Assembly (NCBI RefSeq): GCF_963259705.1 | Contig: NC_081840.1 | Location: forward strand, 144,877,549-144,941,548 | Source: Myotis daubentonii | Lineage: Eukaryota > Chordata > Mammalia > Chiroptera > Vespertilionidae | Direction: 5' to 3' | Length of the DNA: 64,000 bases | Shown: one piece after another, positions 10,201-21,421 of the stretch | Position numbering within the stretch: the stretch's first letter is position 1 | How the letters are laid out: every line of letters starts with the position of its first letter | The notes under the pieces: model-generated | The model's database searches: none | What the model saw: only the letters and a program-made list of their open reading frames with translations | Told to the model about the DNA's origin: nothing | Made by a program: the position numbers and the translations under genes

Positions 10201-10995
10201 ACAGTCCCTGTTTTTTTTAGTATTGCTCCTGCAGCTGGATTGGAGTGGGTGGGGAGGAAAGTGGTGGACTGAGCCTGGCGAGTTGAACAAAGGCCAGGTC
10301 ACAAAAACCAAGCAAGGGTGTTTACACCTTATTCTTGCTTGATGAGAAAGCTTTGAAAGTCTTAAATAAGGAAATGACATGAACATATAGGAGCTTTAAG
10401 GTCATTCTGGGTAAAAGGTAAATTAGAGACACTCAAATTACGAGGCAGAAAGACCACTTAGTAGGCTATTTGAATAACCCACAGCAATAAATAATGACAT
10501 TTAGTTAAATAAACATGGAATTGGAGTAGATAAGGACAATTCTAGATATGCCAAAAAAGTAAAAATCACAAGCCATAGGGACACATAGAAATGAGTCTTT
10601 TCTGAATCCCAGTCTCTGATTTGGTTAGTGCGTAAATCAAAGACATACTACAGCGTAAGTCTAGAGCTACTGGGAAGCACATGAGCAGCTAAGGGAGATA
10701 CATTTATCAAGACAGGTTCAAAATTCATGGAGGAGTTTGGTGCAGTGAAGATTAGAAAATGGCATCATTAGAATAAATGTGAAGAACACATGAAAAACAA
10801 TTTGCATTTAAAATTGCAAGATAGTTGCTTTCTGCACAGGAGTTGGCAAAGTAGGTTTACAGGTGTGAGTACACGAAACACAGAGTTAATAAAGCTATTG
10901 TAGTAATCAAAATCTGCGTGTCTGTTTCCATATAAACAACTGTAAACCTATTTATACCCAACCTGGCATTTAAAAGCATTTTATTTATTTTCATT
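10201..10995. other. Unassigned old sequence
   Basis: No gene seen. The part around 10310-10480 (GAAATGACATGAACATATAG, TTAGTAGGCTATTTGAATAACCC) resembles a widespread old mammalian repeat whose family I could not name; the rest looks single-copy. Confidence 0.4.
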
Positions 10996-10997
10996 TA

Positions 10998-11128
10998 TTT
11001 ATCCCACATACCTAAAATGTGAACTTCTTGGGAGCATAGTTTTATATTCTTACCACTCTAACCCAGCACATAGAATAGTCCCAATATAGAGTAAGAAGTC
11101 AATAAATACATGTGCACTGGATGACTGT
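10998..11128 (+). mobile_element. L2 3' end
   Basis: Ordered matches to the L2 3' terminus: AAAATGTGAACTTCTTGGGAGC, CTCTAACCCAGCACATAGAATAG, then AGTCAATAAATACATGTGCACTGGATGA. Diverged, sense orientation. Confidence 0.7.
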
Positions 11129-12711
11129 CAGTTGTATATGATTGACATCCTGATTTCAGGAATAGTTTACATAGCATTTTCAGCCAAGTGTTCATGTGGT
11201 ATTTTGTTTCCTGCCCTGTCAAATCAATAAAATTGGGGTCATTTCTGACATTCTAAGAGGACAAAAATGAGAAGTATAATGACAAAACTCCCTGAATGCT
11301 GTCTCTGCCTTCATCCTCCAAATAATGAGCACCAAATTAATTTTCAGATTGCACACTCTTAAAATTTCCTAGAAAATCAATAATACAAAGTGATAAGACT
11401 AAGGTTAAATGATTGATTCATCAATTGATTTTCTTTTACTGTTTCTGGCAAGAGATGAGTTTTTTCAAGGCCAGTGCTGATTGCCTAATGTCTACCTCCT
11501 TTTTTATAATCTTTATTCTCTATATTGCTGCGTATGAGCACCACTCCATATTGCCAAAGGTCTCAAACTTTCCAACTTAGTCAGCTCTAGTGGGACAGGA
11601 CTGAGGGTAAAGATGAGATCAGAAACACTAAATTGGGGACCTGCCTGGGAGGGAGTCTAGTCAGTAAACAGGAACGAGCTCAGACACAGAAAATCCAGAC
11701 AAGGTTATTAGCCCAAAGTCAGAGAATCAGATGGTGTTTCAGGTGCAAGAAATTCAATAGAGAAGCAGATTATGGAAGAAAAAATGGGGTGTTCCAGGTT
11801 CATTGTTACCTGACTCAGAGCCTCACCCTTTCTTTCCCACATGTCCATCTCAGCAGGGACCTTCTGGGAAATCTCTCCACTCTGTGCAAGCCCCCCTTCT
11901 TTCCTCTCTCTGTCTCCAGGTTTTCTGCATTCCATGTCTGTTCTTTAGCATCCTTGAAGGTTTATTCTCATCCCTAAGCACATATTCTCAACAGTTTCAG
12001 GTATCCCCATCATTACAGCAAAGTACCTCGTTCTTTCCCTGTCATCTTTGTGGAATCCCTATTTCATGACATTAAATGCAAACACTTCTCCAGTAAGAAA
12101 TACTATTAGATTTCAAATTAAACAACGTTTTTTTTAAAAGACTTTCACTGGTATTTTTTTTTTAACATTTGCATTGTTACTGCCTGTATTTGATTGCTCC
12201 TCACCTCGTGTTCACATTGCTGTGAGGCATTCTCATCTGGTAATTCTTCAATCTCTTCCACTTCAAATCCAAGTTGCACCTAACTTCAAAGTTAAAGAGA
12301 ACCCAAATTCCATTTTTATCCTTATTCTTCTGATTTAAAAATAAAGTTTCTTAACTTATTTTGTATAGAAACTCTTGCATTTTTGAGATTTCAAAAGCAC
12401 TAACTAGAGGCTGTATCATCACTAAGCCCTCTCAGTGGAAGCCTATACCCTCAGTGTGGCACTTAGAGGCTCCATTTGGCCCTCCTCTGACCATAGCTCC
12501 TACCCCCATCCCCTATCCTCAAAAAGGTGCATGTCTGAGTCCAAAATGTGGCCAAGGAATAGCAGTTTGCAGAGGGTGTAGATAAAATCGGAACATATGT
12601 GCTCAAGTGCCCCACACTTTACAGTAAAGGATGGAATTAGGGGTAGGAAGAGAGGAGGTATGGGCTGTAGGCCCACTACAATCCTGTGCTGAGCTAAAAC
12701 TCTAAGGGTGT
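11129..12711. other. Single-copy region, no gene recognised
   Basis: Mixed-composition DNA with short poly-T runs (12127-12165). The 114-residue frame at 11633-11977 lacks recognisable domains. I see no repeat I can name. Confidence 0.45.
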
Positions 12712-13195
12712 TGAACTAGCTTTCTATTGCTGCATAACAGCTTTCACAAACTTACCAACTTAACACCAATTCATTACCTCAAAGTTCTTTAGGTCAGAAG
12801 TCCAAATGAGCTGAGATGGGGGTCTCTGCTTACGGTCTCATTAGGCCAAAGTTATGGTGCTGGCTGGGCTAGGGTCTCATGAAGGAGTTGGGGAAGAACC
12901 TGCTTCCAAACTCATTCAGGTTTTGGCAGTTAGTTAGCTCCCCATGGTTGTAGGACTGAGGTCCCCATTCCCCTCTGACTGCCATTCAAGGGCCTTTCTC
13001 TCAACTCCTTAAAGTCACTTGCATTCCTTCTTACATGGTTCCTCCATCCTCATACAAGCAGCAGTTCATGACGTTTTTATCTTTCTGGCTTTCTCTTCAA
13101 CCAGCAGATGAAGGAAACTCTGTGCCTTTAATGGCTTATGTGATTATGTTAGCCCATGAGGAAAATCCAGGACAAGAGCCCTATGTCAAGGTTAT
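12712..13195 (-). mobile_element. Probable old ERVL/MaLR-type LTR, antisense
   Basis: Begins CTAGCTTTCTATTGCTGCATAACA with CACAAACTTACC and TTCTTTAGGTCAGAAGTCC, and ends with AGCCCATGAGGAAAATCC. This is the usual look of an antisense ancient LTR (GCTGCATAACA..AACTTA..GTCAGAAGTCC). The family name is uncertain. Confidence 0.5.
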
Positions 13196-13284
13196 CTTGC
13201 CATGAAAAAATTATCTGCTATGTGATGTATTATAGCAGATAATTTACAGGTTTTGGGGGTTAGGGCAGGGCATATTTGGGAGCT

Positions 13285-13672
13285 GTATAAATTTGCTCAG
13301 GGCTAACATAGCAAATTACCACAGACTGGGTGGTTGAAACAACAGAAATTTATTTTCTCACAATTCTTAAGGCTGGAAATCTACAGTTCAGGTGTCAGCA
13401 GGATTGGATTCCTCACACGCCTCTCTCTTTGACTTGTTCTCTCCCCGTGTTTTCACGTCATCTCCTCTTCATACACATCTGTCCTTTTCTTGTTTGGAAA
13501 CCAACCATTTTCCTCTTCTTAGAATCAACGAATTAGGTCTGACTCCAACGATCTCATTTAACCAAATTACCTCTTTAAAGAGCATCTCCACATATAGTCA
13601 CATTTTGAGGTACTGGGGGTTAGTTCTTCAACATATGAATTTTGGGAGGAAGCAATTCAGCTCATAATAGGG
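13285..13672 (-). mobile_element. MLT1-like MaLR LTR, antisense
   Basis: Clear complement of MLT1: ATTACCACAGACTGGGTGGTTGAAACAACAGAAATTTATTTTCTCACAATTCT at the left and TTGAGGTACTGGGGGTTAGTTCTTCAACATATGAATTTTGGGAGG at the right (positions given, runs abbreviated in families). It is a solo LTR from the ancient mammalian ERVL-MaLR group. Confidence 0.85.
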
Positions 13673-14084
13673 GCTACTTCTAAGTTTTCCATATTTACTA
13701 TATTATTTAGATATGTGTTATGTAGGTCTCCTAGTGTATTCCTGCTCCAACACTGCAAATCTGGCAGATAGGCCTAGGTAGAGAGGCCAGGACTCTGATA
13801 GGAAATGAACAGAGGCTAACATCTGATGGCAAACAATGGTGGTGGCAGCAGCCACACTGAATCTCTGAGATGAAGTCTAAGAAATCTAGCCTAGTGGTTG
13901 GGAATAAAGCTAATTTTCTTAGCCTGTCATTACTAAGAATGCCTAAGGTCACTCAGGTATTCTCTTCTCATCCTTGTAAGATGGCACACCATGCTTGGCC
14001 TCCTTCCCCTCTCCCTCTCACCACTCCACACCCTACCCAACACACTCCCTGCTTTGCTCCTCTCTTCACAGCCTGAGGCTACCC
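13673..14084. other. Unassigned sequence between LTRs
   Basis: About 400 bp between two antisense MaLR LTRs. I see no internal retroviral coding motifs and no gene. Confidence 0.4.
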
Positions 14085-14500
14085 AATGGTCTTAGTCCAT
14101 TAGGGCTGCTATAGTGGGTGCCTTATAAAACACCAAGACTGGGTGGCTTTTAAACAACAACACTTTTATTTCTCATGGTCTGGAAGCTAGAAAGTCCAAG
14201 ATTAAGGCACTAGCAGATTCGGTGTCTGGTGAGGGCTTGCTTCCTGGCTTATAGACAGCTGTCTTTTCTCTGTGGTCTCACATGTCAGAAGAAGCCAAGA
14301 GATCCTTGGGGTCTTTTATGAGGCTACTAATCACATTCATAAGGGTTCTGTCTTTATGACCAAATCACATCCTAAAGGCCCTACTTCCAATGACCATTAG
14401 TCATTGGCACCAACCTTCTGTAAAATCTTATTCCTTGGACTATATCTCTCTCTTAACTTCTGGGGCACAGCCTTGCATGTCTCGGTTATTTGGAACTCAG
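14085..14500 (-). mobile_element. MaLR LTR (MST/MLT-like), antisense
   Basis: TTAGTCCATTAGGGCTGCTATA, ACCAAGACTGGGTGGC, TTTATTTCTCATGGTCTGGAAGC and AAGTCCAAGATTAAGGC follow the complement of a MaLR LTR 3' end. The rest becomes divergent after about 14420. Likely a solo LTR. Confidence 0.8.
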
Positions 14501-17500
14501 CATTTATCATTTTATACCCTTTCAAATGTTTTCATGACATAAACACCATACAATACATCTTTTAGATTATGATCTTGTTGACTTCAAGTAGTATGGTTTA
14601 CATAGCTACTGTGTATAGAGGGAATGAAACAAACATGTTAAATACTCTCAAGAAATTAAAGCTATTTTCCCAATGATTGTGTCATGGATGCTACACAAAA
14701 GGATTTGGTGTTAAAATATGTTTGGGCAATTCCTACAAGGTTAAAAACAGCTATGTTTTCTTATGTTTTAGACAGCTCAAAGTCTTTACTATACATACTA
14801 CTATATCAGTTAATAACTGATAGGGAATAATAGTGAAGAATTTACCAAATTTATTGAACTTATAATTCAAGAGCATATTAGGCAATTAATGTTGTTGAAA
14901 ATATATTTTTGAAAAGACTGGTTTAAGAACTAGTCCTCACCCAACTCTCTTACCAGATACTTATTATTTATATACACATATAAAACTATTCTAAATATCT
15001 ATATGTATTCAAAAGGTTAGTGATTATCCTGACCATCTTTACCCTAGCGATGGGCCATTGTTTAGACTATATGAAAATTCCTATTTGATATTCAGATTTT
15101 CTGCTCAAGGTCTTCAGGGACAAAAGTTCAGGTCTTTTTCACAAAGTGTGGTGATGGACTGAACTCCATGTCCACTGAGAAAAGATCCAGGGTATATATA
15201 TGACGAGATAAAATATTAAGATTCCAGTTATTAACTGGAATGTGATAAAGAGAGGGCACACAGAATCTCTGGCTCTGGAGGACACTTAACCCTTCATTGC
15301 CATAGATTGTTTTGACACTTGTGAGGTTGACCTTATCAGGCTTTCTTAGGCTGTAGGCACCATGCAGATGGACACAGAAGCTTTCTTAAGTTTTACAGAG
15401 TATCTTCAGAGTATATTATCCAAATGTTGATAATAACAATGAGCAAAGTGATTTTTGCTTTCTCCCTCCCAGAGATGCTGGGAATATTCATGACAGGCAG
15501 TTTGATAAGTGCTTTGAGCTCCTTTGGGATAGGACCATGTAAAAAAATAAAGTACTTTCATGTTAGCTTTGGTTTAAGTGCCTAAGTACTTGCATATTGG
15601 TTGATCTTAAAACACATAACCAGTGGGACATTACCCTCTTCGCGATGCAGACGAAGTTTATTATCAGCATGTGTGTCTGAACATTAAGAAGCTACTTGGC
15701 TGGGCCCAGTGGGTAAACCCTTGACTTAGTAGTCCTGTTTTTCATTACTTACAAATATCAAAGTGATCAAAGTTTCAGGATGTAACCTCCAGAGTCAATG
15801 AGAATTGGAAGTTCTAGAACCACACCCCTATTACCTTATCAGGTAACTATATTGGGGAAAACTTTACCTAATTTGTAATTGTGTCACTGAGTTGAATTTT
15901 CCATTAGTACTCTCATACAGTGTATTGCCCTCAAATACTTTCGCTTTCTTTTTCTAATTGAATTTCTCACTTTTGAAGCCAGAGTTTCTTTCATCAATAC
16001 TGTTATTAGCATTTGCATTCCTATTTTTAACACTCATTTGAGGCATGCCTTGGGAACATTTTGTTGAAAGCTGTTATTTGCCATGTTTAGAGTGTTGCAG
16101 TTCAGCAAAATTGAAAAATACCTCTACAGCATTAGTAACATAAGAACAAAAATGTATTTCATCATCTTGAGTGTGTAAACATGCAGAGGACAGATAATCA
16201 AATGATAGAACTAAGAAGAGACATAGCCTAATGGACTCAGCAGAGAATTAGAAGCCAAAAATATCTATGCTCCAACCTTGGCTCCAATACAGGGTCCTTG
16301 TCCTTGGGTATGTTCCTTTCTTTCCATGGGGAAAAAAACCACACACACACAAAAACCAACACTAAAAACTGAAAAACAAAAAAGTAAAACACTCCAAAAA
16401 AAAAACCAAAACAAACACCTCGTTGTAGTAGAAATAGGGGAGGGTGGTTGGAACATGATAGATATTTCAGTATCCTTTAAGCAAGATTTTCACCTTAGCT
16501 ATACTGTTTAATCTCTATCAGTTTTTGTCACAAACTTGACACTGTCTTTGTTTATGCTGCTGTGATTCTTATTTTGTCAGTGTACCCCTTGAACTTGAAC
16601 GCTTCCCTGGCATAAGTAAAGTCATTTGAAAATACAAAGTCAAAGAGCTTTACCTTCCTTCTCATGACTACAATGGTATACAGTTATATATTCTTTAAAG
16701 GGTTAAATAGTTCAGAAACCAGAATATGTGGTGCCTTGTGGTATCAAGTTTCTCTAAGGATTTGACCAGGTTGAATATATTCTATTAGCTATAATTGCCA
16801 TCTGTAATATTTGGATAAAAATAGGACACATAGCACCTCACCAGCAACTTGTATAAACTTGTGATTTTAATTAGTCAGAGACCATTTGTGTGAGGGCTTA
16901 CACATCACCTACTGAAAAACAAGAATCTTCTTACATTAGCAAAACACCCCAAAACACCACCGGAAGGTGGAATTTTGTGCTATTCCTCTGCGTTTCCAAC
17001 ATGTAGCAAAGTGTTTGCTGTATAGAGGGGTCAAATAGGCATTCGTTAAATTGTTCTGAATAAGCTGAAGTTTCTCTTCATAACTATATAAGTAATAGCA
17101 TTTTCCCAGCCACCAGTAGAGAAAAGTAATGACTATGGACTAAGATTTCCCTCCTTTGTGTCCACCTTCCGAGGTTCAGTTGCCACTGTTACATTAGCCA
17201 CCACCGCACCACGCCTGGACAGGACCGCAGCCTAGTTTTTGTCCCATGGGAACCCTTCTCCACATCTTGGTGTCCTAGACAAAGTGCAGTGTGAGTCACC
17301 TCCTCGCCTCTGCTGCTGAAGGCCTGACTTCCATAGGGAAGTTTCCTCCTTTCTTCCCTCAACAAGAGGCTCCTCAGGATTTGCGTGGGCAGCAGTGGAA
17401 AACATCCCTCAGCTACTCCTACCTTTCTCCACCTTGCGAGTGAGCACTCCCAACACTTCCCTGTCCTGAGCTAAATGGACAGATTGCCACCTCCGCCAGC

Positions 17501-17614
17501 ATGCTCCTGCAGTCGCTGTAACCCTTTGTGTTTGTGGAGGCTTGCTCTGCAGTGTGAGAGATATAATTTCAGTAAATCATTACAGCCACTGCCCTAAAAG
17601 TATCCTCTCTGGAA
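14501..17614. other. Long single-copy region, no gene recognised
   Basis: About 3.1 kb without clear interspersed repeats. It holds an A/CA-rich patch (16325-16410) and a GC-richer patch at 17140-17560 with several CpGs. No coding, splice or RNA-gene signature is convincing. Confidence 0.45.
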
Positions 17615-17708
17615 GATAAAATATGTACATACTTCCAAATTAAATCCTTTTTAAAATGCATGATAAAATATGTACATCCTTCTGAATTAAATCCTTTTTA
17701 AAATTCAT
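17615..17708. repeat. 47-bp tandem duplication
   Basis: Units 17615-17661 and 17662-17708 both run GATAAAATATGTACAT..TTAAATCCTTTTTAAAAT.CAT and differ at only a few bases. It is a local duplication of unique sequence. Confidence 0.9.
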
Positions 17709-18624
17709 GAGGTTCTTGAGGTTCTATATATAAACTGAAACTATTGGGGAATAGACTTTCTCCCTAGAATATTCTTTTGTTGAACCTCTTTCCTTCCCCA
17801 TTTCACTCAAATGAGACAAAAGCAACATGTTACTGTCTCCCAGGGAGGTTGGTTTTGCCAAATGTACCAGTGGAAAGCCCCGAGTAAAATATTCTTTCTC
17901 AGACAGAAAGGTAAGTGTAACACATGTTACTTTTAACAGGAAGTAAGTCTGCCTCGGGGTTAATTGCTATGCATAGGCAATGAAAATATGGGGGGTATTC
18001 TACTCCAGCTGGGCCAATCCCTTAGTATTTGGCCAAGTTCAAGTCTCTCAGAGCATTTCAAGCTTGGTGAGATAAGGGGATAGAAGAACTCAGGGGGCTC
18101 TAACGATGCCAGGTTGGCATCTGGCACAGCCAGACATCCACCTGCCCCCATCTAATTCTGCAGCTAGGTGTTGGCTTGGAGAGAATAAGTTGAGGGTAGA
18201 GGAAGCAAGAGTAGCTAGGACTTCTAAGCTTAGTGCTCAAGGGGAAGAGATTAAGAAAGGCATTTCACTTTGAAAAACATTAATATAATAGACTCCAACT
18301 GTAGTTCTCTTTGGAAGAACTTTAACATCTTTCCTCATACTCTACATTTTGATAAGTGAAGGCTTCTTCTATTTTCATCCTGGGATCTATGATAGAGAGG
18401 CAGCTCTGTAAAAAAAATTTAAAAAAAAAGGAATACATATGGTGTAGGATCTTCACTGAGTCTGGGACAGTTGACTGCTCAAGCATTCTAAAAGAGAGAA
18501 TGTGAACAATTTAGGTATGAGTCCAGCCTAGGAACATGTTACTATAGATAGAAAAGTAAATGCATTTAAAAGCTACAGAGCGCAAAGCCTGAACTGCTTG
18601 CAAGCTGTTAATCAGATGTTATGG
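17709..18624. other. Single-copy region, no gene recognised
   Basis: No repeat or gene I can support. An A-rich stretch lies at 18410-18430. Confidence 0.45.
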
Positions 18625-19215
18625 GCTGCATGTCTGTGTGGCACCAAAATCCATCTGTTGACGTTCTAACCCTCACTGTGATAGTATTAGTAGGTGGGAC
18701 CTAAGGGAGGTGACTAGGTCACGAGAGTGGAACTCTCAGGAAAGGGTTCAGTATCCTTATAAAAAAGACCCCAGAGACGCCCTGGCTGGTTTGGATCAGT
18801 GGATACAGTGTCGGCCTGTGGACTGAAGGGTCCCAGGTTCGATTCCGGTCAAGGGCATGTACCTTGGTTGCGGGCACATCTCCAGTAGGAGGTGTGCAGG
18901 AGGCAGCTGATCGATGTTTCTCTCTCATCGATGTTTCTAACTCTCTATTCCTCTCCCTTCCTCTCTGTAAAAAACCAGTAAAATATATTTTTTTAAAAAA
19001 AGGACCCCACAGAGCCCTCCCATCTTTCTACCATGTGAGGACACAGAGAAAAGACTATGAACCAGAAAGTGAGCTCTCACCAGATACAGAATCTGTCAGC
19101 ACCTGGCTCTTGTACATCTCAGCCCCCAGAACTGTGAGAATTAAATGTTTGCTGGTGAAGCTACTCAGTCTATGGTATTTTTGTTATAGCAGCTGGAACA
19201 GACCAAGGCAGCATA
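18625..19215 (+). mobile_element. MaLR LTR (MST/MLT1-like), split by a Ves SINE
   Basis: Sense MaLR order: GTTATGGGCTGCATGTCTGTG, ATCTGTTGACGTTCTAACCC, GGTGGGACC, CCTTATAAAAAAGACCCC, then after the SINE ACCATGTGAGGACACAGAG, CCCCCAGAACTGTGAGAATTAAA and TATGGTATTTTTGTTATAGCAGC. It is interrupted at 18777-18997. Confidence 0.85.
18777..18997 (+). mobile_element. Ves SINE inserted in MaLR LTR
   Basis: Head CCCTGGCTGGTTTGGATCAGTGG, box B GGTTCGATTCC (18836-18846), TTTCTCTCTC tail region, then an A-rich tail. Direct repeats of the form AAAAAAGACCCCAGAG / AAAAAAGGACCCCACAGAG flank it. The B box is intact and divergence is low, so it is fairly young. Confidence 0.93.
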
Positions 19216-19293
19216 TATGGACTAGAGAGAGATCTAGAGACAAAAGGAAGCAACATTTGAAACCACTGCTTCAGTGTCATCTAACATTCAAAA

Positions 19294-19529
19294 GAGCCTG
19301 GCTGGCATGGCTCAGTGGTTGAGTGTCAACCTATGAACCAGAAGGTCACAATTCAATTCCCAGTCAGGGCACATGCCTGGGGTTGTAGGCTCCATCCCCA
19401 GTATGGGGTGTGCAGGAGGCAGCCGATCAATGATTCTTTCTCATCGTTGATGTTTCTATCTCTCTCTCCCTCTCCTTTCCTTTTTGAAATCAATAAAAAT
19501 ATATTTTTAAAAGAAGTAAAATAAAATAA
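19294..19529 (+). mobile_element. Ves SINE
   Basis: Starts AGCCTGGCTGGCATGGCTCAG and ends with GAAATCAATAAAAATATATTT and an A-rich tail. It is flanked by the 11-bp duplication AACATTCAAAA at 19283-19293 and 19530-19540. Confidence 0.93.
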
Positions 19530-19618
19530 AACATTCAAAACAACAAAGGACATAAAACAGGAGATCTGATAAAAATTAACAAAGGACACTAATCACAGAA
19601 TGATAGGCCATTGAAAGA

Positions 19619-20361
19619 TACCTATATGAATAATAGACAAATATGTAAATTGACCATCCCTTCGATATACCCACAGCCAATCAGGAGTGAGTATGCAAAT
19701 TAACGTGACAAAGATGGTGGGCCTGTGGGCAGCACGCATGTGTGCAGGTGCCAAGCAGCTGGGGGCAGGGTGGGCATTCCTGCCCCCCGGCCACTCTGGG
19801 CCTACGTGCACTGGCACTGAGCAGCCCAATTTCTGGGGATGTCACTGGAGTGTCTGGTCCTGTCAGCCCAGCCTGGGGGTGGCTGAAGTTCCCAGTCCTT
19901 TTGGTTTCTGAAGCCCCTGGACTGGAAGCTGAAACTAAGAGCACAGGGATCACTAGGAATGCTGGGAATTGTAGTTCTGGTGGCAGATGCGCTGCGGGAT
20001 CTTAGACACTAGAGCAAAGTAAGCCTAGAGCAAGTTACTGTTGTGGGTGGTAGATGGAGAGAAAGCAAAGGTGAGAGACAGAAGTAAAGTCAGAGTGTTG
20101 AGGAAAAATTAAAAGGAAGATATCCTGCAACTTCTAGGAAATCTCCACCAATGGAGCAAAAAAAAAAAAGATTTCTACTATTCTGTGAGCACCAAACAAA
20201 ACTGGGCTGGGGTCTCAGACAATTTGCTCATATGATTGCAAAGACATACAGAAACTCCCAAATTGGAGAGGGCTCCCCTGAGGGCTCCCAGATTGGAGAG
20301 AGTGCAGGTTGGGCTAAGGGACCCATCCCCCATGCATGAATTTCATGCACCAGGCTTCTAG
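19619..20361 (+). mobile_element. HeliBat-type Helitron with extra internal cargo
   Basis: 5' end ACCTATATGAATAATAGACAA is a slightly decayed Helitron start. The 3' end is GGCTTCTAG at 20353-20361, preceded by a TGCATGAATTTCATGCA hairpin (20334-20350), and the next base is T. The 5' module has CCAATCAG (19677), ATGCAAAT (19693) and AAGATGG (19711). Sequence at about 19850-20160 is absent from the other Helitrons here and includes a ZNF143-like site, so it may be captured DNA. Confidence 0.85.
19956..19975 (-). promoter_or_regulatory. ZNF143/Staf (SBS) binding-site match
   Basis: The minus strand reads ACTACAATTCCCAGCATTCC, one mismatch from the 20-bp Staf/ZNF143 consensus (ACTACAATTCCCAGCATGCC). 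Such sites mark many Pol II and snRNA promoters. It lies inside a Helitron, so it probably came with captured promoter DNA. Activity is not shown. Confidence 0.7.
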
Positions 20362-20362
20362 T

Positions 20363-20961
20363 CATATTATATTATTATATTACTAGAGGCCCGGTGCACA
20401 AAAATTTGTGCACTGGGGGGGGTCCCTCAGCCTGAAGATGTGGGGGGTCCTGGTGGGGTGCTTGTCCAGCCTGAGTGAGGGCTAATGGCTGTTTGCAGGC
20501 TGGCCACAGCCCCTTCAGGGTGGGGGTCCCCGCCAGGGTGCCTGGCCAGCCTGGGTGAGGGCTGATGGCTGTTTGCAGGTGGGCCATGGCCCCCAGCCAC
20601 CCAAGCTCCCAGTGGAGGCTGGCTGGAAGCAGGTATCTGGGATTTATTTATCTTCTATAATTGAAACTTTTTTGCCTTGAGCGGAGCCGACAGCTGGCCA
20701 GGGCAGGTGAGAAGCTTGGCTTCCTCCATCGCTGGGGCAACCAAGCCTCCTGCTTGCTCCAGCTCCGTGCGGCCATCTTGGTTGGGTTAATTTGCATATA
20801 GTCGCTCTGATTGGCTGGTGGGCATGGCTTGTGAGTATAGCGAAGGTATGGTCAATTTGCATGTTTCTATTTTATTAGATATTATATTATATTATATTAT
20901 ATTATATTATATTATATTATATTATATTATATTATATTATATTATATTTATTATATTATAT
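20363..20961. repeat. (ATATT)n pentanucleotide array, split by a Helitron
   Basis: Short ATATT-rich left part (20363-20382) and a long right part (20880-20960). A Helitron sits between them and others lie at each edge, consistent with the A|T target preference. Confidence 0.9.
20383..20879 (-). mobile_element. HeliBat-type Helitron, antisense
   Basis: The minus strand starts TCTAATAAAATAG at 20879 and ends GGGCCTCTAG at 20383, with a GTGCACAAAAATTTGTGCAC hairpin (20394-20413). An 80-bp-scale tandem duplication (AGCCTGRGTGAGGGCT..) occupies about 20420-20590. The minus-strand 5' module keeps CCAATCAG (20807-20814), ATGCAAAT (20790-20797) and AAGATGGCCGC (about 20769-20779). Confidence 0.92.
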
Positions 20962-21374
20962 CATAAGCCTGGTGCATGAATTTGTGCACCAGTGGGGTCC
21001 CTCGGCCTGGCCTGCAGGATCAGGCCAAAACCAGCTCTGACATCCCCCAAGGGGTCCTGGATTACAAGAGGGTGCAGGCGAAGGGACCCCACCAGTGCAT
21101 GATCAGGACTGGAGAGGGACAAAGGAGGTCAGCCAGACAGGGAGGGACCATGGGAGGCTCCAGGGCATGTCTGGCTCATCTGGCACAGTCCTGATTGGCC
21201 AGACCCTACCAGCAAGCTAACCTACCAGTCAGAGTGTCTGCCCCCTGGTGGTCAGTGCACGTCATAGCAAGCATTGAGCGGCCTTAGCATATCATTAGCA
21301 TATTAAGCTTTGATTGGTTGAACGGATGACCAGATGACTGAACACTTAGCATATTAGGCTTTTATTATATAGGA
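20962..21374 (-). mobile_element. HeliBat-type Helitron, antisense
   Basis: The minus strand starts TCCTATATAATAAAAGCC at 21374 and ends near 20962 after a GGTGCATGAATTTGTGCACC-type hairpin (20971-20990). The CTAG end is mutated. Its body matches the 4284-4884 and 26318-26725 copies, so it is the same subfamily. Confidence 0.88.
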
Positions 21375-21387
21375 TTTTATTAATTAT

Positions 21388-21421
21388 ATTAGATTAGATT
21401 AGATTAGATTAGATTAATTAC
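21388..21421. repeat. (TTAGA)n microsatellite
   Basis: Five to six TTAGA units next to the Helitron 5' end, within the same AT-rich landing zone. Confidence 0.85.
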
